From: Chrysochromulina tobinii
Taxonomy: Eukaryota > Haptophyta > Prymnesiales > Chrysochromulinaceae
Direction: 5' to 3'
Length of the DNA: 40,913 bases
Assembly (NCBI GenBank): GCA_001275005.1
Contig: JWZX01002640.1
Location: 1 to 40,913, forward strand
A program made the translations under genes and the position numbers. Shown here piece by piece: positions 8,374 through 16,900 of this stretch. The notes under the pieces were generated by a model. That model did not search any database. It was given only the letters and a program-made list of their open reading frames with translations, and was not told where the DNA came from. The first letter of the stretch is position 1. Every line of letters begins with the position of its first letter.

Positions 8374-9678
8374 ATGGGATGTGCCCCGTCCAAGGCCACG
8401 GCAGCTCCCGCAGAGACCGATGATGATGATGAAAGGGATGTCAAGAGGCTCGCTGCGCAGTATGCAGAACGGCTCGAGCAGGAGAGTCAACGTATGGCAC
8501 TCGAAGCAGCAGCAGCAGCAGCAAAAAAAGCACCGAAGTCCAAGTCCCAGCCCAATTCTAAGGCTCATACGGCCTCGTCGGGAGTATCGGATGCCTCAAC
8601 GCTCAAGGTCGCCCGGTGGCTCTCCGATGGAACTGGCCACGTTGCTACGGTCGAAACCGCTAGTCAACGAGAACCGTTGGCCAACGCATTGGCGCCACCC
8701 TCAGCCCCAGCGCGAGTAACAGATCTGACGACGCTCATGGTCGCGCGTTGGCTTACCGAAGGAGCTGAGCCCGTAGCTCCTGTCCATGCCGCTCCAGCCA
8801 CTTCCACGACCGCCGCCGGGCGCGTCTCAGATGCCCCAACTCTCAAGCTCGCGCATCAGCTCTCTTCAGGAGCTGAAGCTACTGCTGAAGGAGCTGAACC
8901 GGCTCCAGCCGCCGCCGCGCCAGCCCCAGCCGCGGCGCTCCCACTGACGAGGCGCTTGGACACTGATGAGTCGCTCCCACTGACGAGGCGCTTGGACGCG
9001 GAGAACCACACCTTGATGAGCCAGTTGGTGGAGACTTGGGGGGCGGAGGATGCGAAGCTAGAGCGCCTGGCCGCGGAGCGGGCGGCGGCGGAGAAGGCGG
9101 AGACAGAGCGCTTGGCCGCGGAGATTGGGTCGTTTGAGGTAGGCGCTGGCGCGCTTCCCGACGGCGACGAGAGCGACGAGGAAATCTACACCGAGATGAG
9201 AAACAGAAGCCAGATCATCTCGCTACAGCAGCAGCCAGTGAACATGCTTAGCCTCCAGGAGTACATGCGATACGGCGAGAGCGCAATGCTGCGCGACGCG
9301 CGGGCACGGCGCGACATGGCCCTCGCCGAGGAACGCGTCGTCAACATCGAGTACTATCGGGATCTGCTCAATAGCAGCCCTTCGAAAGGCAGCCCGTCTC
9401 CCGTGCACGACTCTGGTGCACCCTCAACAGGCTCGACTCTGCCGACCGATCGGTCGCCATCTCAGCTGCTCAAGAGCACGCCAAGCAAGATCACGCCGCC
9501 TGCGCTTAAAATCCCCACGGTGTTGCCATCACCTGGTACGGAAGGCATGGATTTCATCGATACGGCTCGCCTCCTCTTCAAGAAAGCCAACGAGGCCATC
9601 AGCAGCGTGATGGTGGGCGATTATCTACAAGCTAGCACACCGGCGGCGGACACTGTCGAGAAACGGCTCGTTTTCTAA
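8374..9678 (+). CDS. MGC-start (putatively myristoylated/palmitoylated) coiled-coil protein of unknown function
   Basis: The 434-aa product begins MGCAPSKA. Gly2 followed by Cys3 is the classic sequence for dual N-terminal acylation and membrane anchoring. The start has A at -3 and G at +4. An acidic/helical segment (aa 15-50) is followed by three diverged copies of a motif, VSDASTLKVARWLSDG, VTDLTTLMVARWLTEG and VSDAPTLKLAHQLSSG, and then two copies of LPLTRRLD. A charged Ala/Glu coiled coil (about aa 225-250), a conserved-looking MLSLQEYMRYGESAMLRDAR helix and a Ser/Pro-rich tail follow. I do not recognise a family. It is transcribed divergently from the NLR-like gene across 217 bp, so co-expression is possible but unproven. 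The stop codon lies inside a perfect hairpin. Confidence 0.8.
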   Translation: MGCAPSKATAAPAETDDDDERDVKRLAAQYAERLEQESQRMALEAAAAAAKKAPKSKSQPNSKAHTASSGVSDASTLKVARWLSDGTGHVATVETASQREPLANALAPPSAPARVTDLTTLMVARWLTEGAEPVAPVHAAPATSTTAAGRVSDAPTLKLAHQLSSGAEATAEGAEPAPAAAAPAPAAALPLTRRLDTDESLPLTRRLDAENHTLMSQLVETWGAEDAKLERLAAERAAAEKAETERLAAEIGSFEVGAGALPDGDESDEEIYTEMRNRSQIISLQQQPVNMLSLQEYMRYGESAMLRDARARRDMALAEERVVNIEYYRDLLNSSPSKGSPSPVHDSGAPSTGSTLPTDRSPSQLLKSTPSKITPPALKIPTVLPSPGTEGMDFIDTARLLFKKANEAISSVMVGDYLQASTPAADTVEKRLVF

Positions 9679-9692
9679 CGAGCCGTTTCTCG
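9657..9692 (+). other. Perfect 16-bp hairpin spanning the stop codon
   Basis: Arms 9657-9672 and 9677-9692 are exact inverted complements (core gagaaacggctcgtt) around a 4-nt loop TTCT. The TAA stop (9676-9678) sits at the loop/3'-arm boundary. In mRNA this would form a very stable stem-loop across the end of the reading frame. Confidence 0.85.
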
Positions 9693-10086
9693 TCCGGTCG
9701 CGGGAGCCGTAACGGGAGCCGGACAGCGTGGTCAGCCGGAGGGACGAGCGAGATAGTTTTATTCGCGAACGCGCCCCGCGAGGTCCGAGGACGCGAATCG
9801 ACCCGGCCCCCCCCCAAAGCCAAACATAAAGCAACCCTGCTTGAACAGATAGCAGTTTTCACTCCATGGAGTCACACATAACTACGAGTTTAGGCTAACT
9901 GTGGGCCCGCCAGTTAGAGCCCAGCAGCACAGGCGATTGCACACACGACCTGCGAGCTGCGTGGTTCAGGGGCGCGATCGCCGCTCCGATGCGCAAGCTG
10001 TTCGGGCGGGGGCCACCCGGGCCTCCGAGAGCTAAGGATCGAACATCGCGTCCTCTGCGACTCGCCACGCGCAGGCGCACGCTCGC
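9679..10086. other. Convergent intergenic region
   Basis: This 408-bp region lies between two convergent genes and should contain both 3' UTRs. It holds the right arm of the stop-codon hairpin, two nearby GGGAGCCG copies (around 9701-9722) and a C9 run near 9811. No AATAAA, RNA gene or further coding sequence was recognised. Confidence 0.6.
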
Positions 10087-10845
10087 TCACACCGCTGCGG
10101 CGATGCGGCCGGTATCGCCACCCGGGATGGAGCCGGTCATGCCGCTCGCAATGGGCGCGCCCGCGTGGGCGGCGCTGACGTCGTGCGCGCCGGCGCCGCT
10201 GCTGCCGCTGCTGCCACCACCTAGCGCGGCGGCGGCGAACGACTGCACCGACGGGTTGCTGGCAGCGCCGAGGCCGGCCCCGAGGACCTCAGGGCTGTCC
10301 GAGATGACCTGCTTCATCAGGCCCGCCCAGCTCACCTCGTTGTCGTCAGCCGACGTCTTCAGTCCGCTCATCTCGTAAGACTGTTTCGTCTTGTCCATGT
10401 TAATGAACTCATTGTCCGTCACGGCGCCGCAGCGTTTGCACGCGAAGAGGTGGATGACGCCCACACAGGACACGATGAGCGTGCAAATCGAGGAGAGTGA
10501 CCACCCGGACTCGGCAAAGAAGGAGAGGAAGCCAATGAAGCAGTAGAAGCCGCCCTTGCCACGCGGCGACGACAGCAGGTGGAAGTAGACGTCGATACGC
10601 CTTTGGAAGGTGCGGATGATGGGCAACGTCTTGAGTTCCGTGAGCACGATCAGTATGCCGAAGCCAACGTTGTACAATGAGATGATGATCGCGAGTGGGT
10701 TGATGGTGAAGACGCCGACGATGCCGCCGAGCATGAGCAGGAGGCCGGAGATGGCCGAGGCCCAGCGTAGCGTTCGCGGCGGGTCCTTGGACATCACCGC
10801 ATACGACGTCCTGCAGCAGCTGATCGCGTTTCTGATATGCTCCAT
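10087..10845 (-). CDS. COPI-associated membrane protein (COPI_assoc family)
   Basis: The 252-aa product starts at ATG 10845, giving MEHIRNAISCCRTSYAVMSK; an open extension upstream lacks another ATG. Four hydrophobic helices can be seen: ASAISGLLLMLGGIVGVF, LAIIISLYNVGFGILIVL, GGFYCFIGFLSFFAES and LSSICTLIVSCVGVIHLF. The loop between the second and third (RTFQRRIDVYFHLLSSPRGK) matches the layout of the COPI_assoc family (PF08507), small four-helix proteins linked to Golgi/COPI vesicle transport. The tail is Gly/Ser/Ala-rich. Two Cys pairs (CC near the N-terminus, CKRC after the last helix) may be lipidated or bind metal. It diverges from CFAP46. Confidence 0.8.
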   Translation of the reverse strand: MEHIRNAISCCRTSYAVMSKDPPRTLRWASAISGLLLMLGGIVGVFTINPLAIIISLYNVGFGILIVLTELKTLPIIRTFQRRIDVYFHLLSSPRGKGGFYCFIGFLSFFAESGWSLSSICTLIVSCVGVIHLFACKRCGAVTDNEFINMDKTKQSYEMSGLKTSADDNEVSWAGLMKQVISDSPEVLGAGLGAASNPSVQSFAAAALGGGSSGSSGAGAHDVSAAHAGAPIASGMTGSIPGGDTGRIAAAV

Positions 10846-10981
10846 GGTGCGGCGAGGCGAAGCGACTCCGCGCCACTTCACGTTCACTCACACGTTGACC
10901 GCAAGGTTGGACATAATAGTGCTCCCTCCGAGCAAACGCCTCCCTCCATTTCAATCGCGCCGTTCCGGGCTTCCGTTTGCA
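10846..10981. promoter_or_regulatory. 136-bp divergent promoter region (COPI-associated protein / CFAP46)
   Basis: The region separates two diverging ATGs. It contains TTCACG and TTCACT near 10877-10888, close to the TTCACA motif seen at other gene starts in this window. No other element was recognised. Confidence 0.5.
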
Positions 10982-13900
10982 ATGTCCTCCTTGGACCGTC
11001 GCGTGGCGCACCTGCTCGACGGCTCGGGTCTGACGGCGGCGCAGCGCGAGGAGCAACTCGTCGCCGCCGTCGCGCTGCTCCGCGCGGCCGAGGCGGGCGG
11101 CAGCGCCAAGCCCGAGACGGCCGCGCCCGAAAACTTCCTGCTGTGCTCGGAGGTGGCGCTCACGCTCGACGTGGTGGGCAAGCCGGCGGTGCTCGAGCTC
11201 GCACGCAGCTGCGTCGAACACTTTCTCCGCTCGCGCCCGCCGCGCACGCAGTTCCTCGTGCGCGCCTATTTCGCGCTCGGCTCCGTGCAGGCTGCCGAGG
11301 CGGCCCCGTGCAAGCTCGAGGAGCTTGCGGCACGGCTGCTCGCGGCGGCAAAGGTGGCTAACAAGGGGCTCACGCTCGCGGCCGAGCTGGGCCGCGCGCA
11401 CCGCTTCCTCGTGTACAACGCCTCGGTGCACCTCTACCGGATCCTGCGGCCGCTGCTCGAATACAACGGCGAGACGGCGGCAGCGACGACGGCGCTGCTC
11501 GAGGGCGTGCTCAAGGCCCTCGCGGCAGCAGAGGAGCCGGACGCGGCGTGGCGTCTGCAGCTCTCGATGCAGCTCGCGCGCTGCATGGAGCGCTGCGGCC
11601 GGCGCAAGGACGCGGGCGCCCTGCTGGGCACGTGCGCGCCGCTCGCCGCCGAGGCCAAGAAGCGCGAGGACGAGGAGTCCAAGCTGGGCGGCGAGTCCAA
11701 GCTGGGCGGCACCAAGCGGACGGGGCCGCCGCTGCAGGAGCTGCTGCTGCAGCTGCAGGCGCACATGGTCGGCGACGACGCGGCCGCGCTCAAGAAGCTG
11801 CGCGACGAGTGCCAGCCCGACCCACGCAAGCGCTGCCTCGTACTCACGCAGCTCCTATGCGACGGCGGCCCGGCGGGTCCACCCGACCCGAAGGCACCTC
11901 CCTTTTCGGCCGCGCAGGAGGTGGCGGACGCGGTGGCGGCGCTCGACCCGGAGCTCGGGGCGGCGCTCGCGACCAAGGGCGGCGAGGCCGCCATCAAGCG
12001 CGCCGTCGCCAACGTGCCGCTCAACTCGTGCCCGCACGACGACGTGCTCGTGGCGCTCGCCTCGCAGGCAGCACGCCTCGGGCTCCTCGCGATCGCGGGC
12101 CACTGCGCGCAGCGGTGCGCGGCGGCGCCCCGGCTGTCGAGCCGCGTGCGCTCGGCGTACATCAAGGCGGTGTGCCTCGTGGGCTCGCTCGACGAGGGCG
12201 ACGGGCCCAAGCAGGCGGGCGTGTACACCAAGCTGATGGTGAACACACGCATCGACGCGCTCAAAGTGCTCGAGGAGGCGCTCACCTCGGCGCGTCGCGT
12301 TGGCGAGCCCGAGCTGATCCAGGATGGATGCGTGCTCATCTGGAACGTGGCGCTCCCGCTCCTCCAGCCCTCGCTCCTCGGGCACGCCGAGCGCGCGCTC
12401 TACCTCGCCGCCGCCGCTCTCGAGGCCATCGGCTCGCCGCTCGCGCAGCTGCGCGCCTCAGTGCACCTCGAGCTCGCGCGGCTCGACGCGTCTCGCGAGC
12501 TTGTGGCCAAGGCGGCGGCGCACGTGGGGAAGGCCGAGGGGCTCAACATCCCCGCCGACGCGGGCACCGGCGCTGCCGTCAACCCGATCTCGCGCCCGCT
12601 GAGAATGCTCGGCACCCGTCTCGCTCTCAAGCTCGATGTGTTCCGAGAGCCCGCCACTGCATCTGAGCGCGCGATGGTCAAGCTCGAGCAGGCGCGCACG
12701 GACAAGCGCGCGCCCCTCAAGCGCACACTGCTCACCCAGGTTCTCGAGGAGCTGCAGGCCGCCGACCCCGACCCCGAGGACGACGCCAAGGGCGGCGACG
12801 ACGAGAATGCCAAGCGCGAGCGCGCTGTACTGTGGGAAGAGCTCATGAAGGCGGGCTGGGCGCTGCGCATGTCCGCCGTCGCGCGCGCCGCCGCCGCTGC
12901 GCTGCTCGCGCCGCAGTGGACGCCCGCCACCGACGGCCCGCTCGTGAGCGCGCAGGCCGAGGCGTACTTCACGCTGGGCGAGACGTATATCTCCGAATTG
13001 GGCGAGATGCAGGAGCAGGCGGCCAAGGAGGCGGCCGCGCTCGAGGCGGCGCGCGCCACCGCGGCCGAGCGCGGCCTGCCGCCGCCGGTCGCGCCGCCCG
13101 GCAAGGCGGAGGCAGCCGAGGCTGCGCGCGAGGCCGTGCGCCAGAAGGCTCTCGACTCGTTCAAGCGCGGCATTGGGGTGGGCCTCTCTGTCAAGGACGA
13201 CCTGCTCGTGCACAACGGGTGCATCTACGTACTCAACTACAACCGCTCGCTGCTGCGCGCGGCGCAGTACGAGCCGCTCGTGCCCACGCTGCGCGCGTGC
13301 TTCAGCGCTCTACAGCAGTGCGATGCCAAGTCGATGAAGGCCGACGGGCAGCAGCTGCGCATCGCTCTCGCCACCTGCTGCTCGTTCGCCCTTGCGCTCG
13401 AGGACGCTGCAACCGAGCCGCCCGCGTCTGGCAGCGGCCCACGCGTCGCTCTCAAGGACGCGGACGCGGCCGCGTGGCTCAAGGAGGCGCTCGACGTGTG
13501 CAAGTGGGGCTGCGAGCTGTGCGCGGGCCAAGCCCAGCTCAAGGCGCAGCTGACCGCGTGCTGGGCTCGGCTGCAGGGCTACGGCGGCGCCAAGGCTGCG
13601 CAGTTGAATGTGGGCACGGAGCCCGAGGCGACTGCGCTCGCGCTCCTCGAGTTGCTCGCCTGCGGCATCCTCGACACGGGCCCCGCGGCGGACAAGGCCG
13701 CCGCGCTCGGCAAGGCGCGCGAGCTCCTCACCACGAGTAGCGGTTCGCCCAAGCCCGAGCCTGAGCTGTGGGTGCGTGTGGCGCAGCAGGCGCTCGCCCT
13801 CGGCGACCTCGCCTCCGTCGTCAAGGCATGCGAGGCGGCGCTCCAGCCGCTCAGCGCCAAGCGCGAGGCCAATGCGACCATCCTGAAGGAGGAGTGGAAG

Positions 13901-16900
13901 TGGTTTGCGCTCGCCGAGACGGTGCACGCCGAGGCGATCGCTCGGCTGTTGCGCGACGGGCAGGACGTGGCTCTGCAGCAGCAGCTGCACGCGAACGCGC
14001 TCACACACCTCGCCGAGGGCATGGCGCACGCGGCGCGCGCGTCCGAGTCGCCGCTGATCCTCTCGACTGCCCAGCGCACGTGGCGGCACGTGGCGCCCTT
14101 TGTGGGCGGCGGCAACGCGCCCGACGCGCGGCTGCGTGCCCCCCTTGGCGTGGTCCTCGCGGAGCTCGAGAAGCTCGACGCGCGCTACCAGCCGCAGGTG
14201 ACGGAGCTGCGGGTGAGGTTGTACGAGGTACTGCTCTCGGTGCTCGCGCAGGCACGCGCGTGGGGCGAGGGCCTGCAGCTCCTCTCGGCCGCCTTCCGCA
14301 CGCTGCCCGAGGCGAGCCAGGAGCCTCTCTGGCAGGAGAAGGTCGCCTTCATGTGCAAGGGTGGCGGCAAGGGGCTCGCGGGCGAGATGCACAAGCTCAA
14401 GGACTTTGCACCGTCGGTGCAGGCGGCCGTGTGGGCGGTGCTCGGCAAGCTCGCTCCCTCGACGGGCGAGCAGCTCAACGGCCAGCTCAAGGCGGTCGAC
14501 TGCCTCTCGGCTGAGCCGCTGCTCAAGGTGCGCTACCTCATCGGTCTCGCGCAGTGGCTCTATGTGCACGCCTTCCCTCTGCGCGACTCGGAGGATCAGC
14601 TGATGGCGGCCATCGATGTGCTCATGGACTATGAGGAAGTGCCTGATGGCGGCGACGACGACGACGATGCTCTCTCGTCGGTTGGTGGCTCCGAGTACGG
14701 CGGCTCGAGGAGCGGGAGCATTGCGCGCTCTGGCACCGCCGGCGGTGCGTCGACCCGCGGAGGCGGCTCGACCGCTGGCGGCTCGTCCGCTGGCGGCTCG
14801 TCCGCTGGCGGCAAGGGCGGCTCGGGCGGAGCTGAGGCATCCCTCTCGGTGCCCCAGTACGAGCAGCTCGCGCGCATTTACCTCATGAAGGCGATGATGG
14901 CGCCGACGATGAGCGCACGTGTCGAGTCGATTGTGGTGTCTCTCCATTACCTCACGCGGGTGTGGGGTGTCGCGATCACCGCGTGCAATGCCGCCGAGGC
15001 CGCCAAGCCGGGCGCCGACCCGAGCGCACCGCCCCCCTTTTCGATGCCGACCGAACAGCACGAGTGGGCCCTGTGGCAACCGAGCGAGGCGCTCCTCAAC
15101 GCCATGGTCGCCCTCGGCGGCTCCGATCGCGTCCTGAGCACTGCCGGTCTGCCGGAGGCGTCGCTCACCGCCGCCTACCTGTTCTACGCCGTCGAGCAGC
15201 TCCTCGAGAATGGCATGACGCTGCACGCGCTGCTTCCCCTCGGCCTGCTACGCGTCATCGCCAAGCTCGTCCTCAAGTCACCTGCGGGCGAGCGCTCGGC
15301 ATCGCTCAAAACCGCCCACTGCCTGCACCAGCTCGGCCTGCCTGAGGCGGCGGCCGCCATGCGCGCCTCCATCGACTGCCTGCGCCCCACTGTCGACATG
15401 AAGCGCAAGAACGCCATCCGACTCAAACAGCTCACGCACGCCGACGCTGCCGTCGTCGCCGCCGCCACAGCGCCCAAGGTCGCCGATGTGGCGGCGCCCG
15501 CAACCGACGGCGCGCCCCTCGGCGCCACCCTCAGCTCCACCAGCCGCGGCAGCACCCGTGGCGCCGCCGCGGCGGCGCCGCCGCCGCCCGCGGCGCGCAT
15601 CAAGTCGAGCGTGCGTCCGAACGAGGCGGAGTGGGTAGAGCTCGCCTCCTTGCTACTCGAGGAGGGCGAGTGGGGCGCCGCTCGCGAGTGGCTGCTCGAG
15701 GCGGCGCCTCTTCTACGAGCCCTCGGTGAGAGGGAGCACGAGGCGCGCTGCCACCGGCTCCTTGCACAGATCGCGAGCCTGCACGGACAGCCAGCCGATG
15801 CGCTCAAGACGGCGCTCGAAGCGCTCAGCCTGTGCCCTCTCGAGCTACCCGAGTGGTGCGAGGCTGTTGGCTGCCTCGCCACCTATCGTGCGGCCGTTGA
15901 CGAGCAAGCCGCGATCGCTACCCTCAATGCCGCGGTCAGCCTCGCCGCCCAGCTGGCTGCCGAGCACCCCTCGTCCGCCTCGGACGCGCGTCTCGCGATC
16001 GCCGCCCTCCAGACACGCCTCGGCGACGTGCACGGCCGCCTCGCACGTGCGGGCTCCGCCGATGATGCAGCGCTCGCGACGGCGGCCCTCGAGGCGGCGA
16101 CGGCCACGTACGCCGAGCTCGGCGCGCCGCGTTGGGCGGCCAAGGTCCTCCTGGCGCGTGCGGCATTGCTCGAGGCGATGCCCGAGCCGCCGGCCGAGCC
16201 CTCTCTCGTCCTCGAGGCGAAGGCGAATCGGCTCGAGATGCTCGGTCAACTCCTCGAGGCCGCCCACGCGCAGGCGGAGCGCTCCCTCTTCATCGCGGCC
16301 CCGCGCGCTATGCCGGCCGACCTCTCGCTGCCGGTGAGCCGCGAGCTCTCCAAGATCAAGGTGGAGCTCTCAGCCCTCTCGCTTCGGCACGCGGAGCTCC
16401 AGGCGGAGGTGCTCGCCGCCAACCCACCCGCGGGTCCCCTCTTCCCGCGCGTCGAGGGCGGGGACTCGGACATCATCGCGGCTTATGTGCAGCCGCCGGT
16501 GGTCGTGCCGCCGCCCCCTCACATGGAGCAGGAGGGGCGGGCTCTGCTGCACGCCGCGTCCGCCATCGCACTCGCGGGCGGTGGCGCCACGCGCGCACGC
16601 GCTCTCCTCGCCTCCGGCGAAGCTCTGTACGCCAAGGCAGCGGCGCTCGGCTGGGGCAAGTCTGCCGACCGGTGGGCGGCACCCCAGCCGCCACCCGCGG
16701 CCGAGCGACGTGAGGGCGTTCTCGCCGAGGTGCTGAGCGCGGCGCCGGCCACCGAGGCGCCGGGGCCCGAGCCGGGTACGGCTGAGGCAGGCGCGGGGCA
16801 AGCCGCGCTGCTCGAGGCAGTCGAGCTCGCTCTCGCCCACGCCGACCTACCAACTGCCGAGCGCGCCGCGCGTGGGCTCGCCAAGGCGATTGGCCTGAGC

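Noticed and set aside
10610..10981. N-terminal extension of CFAP46
   Set aside because: It is open only because it is antisense to the COPI-associated gene, and its first codon is GTG. The ATG at 10982 gives a family-like start.
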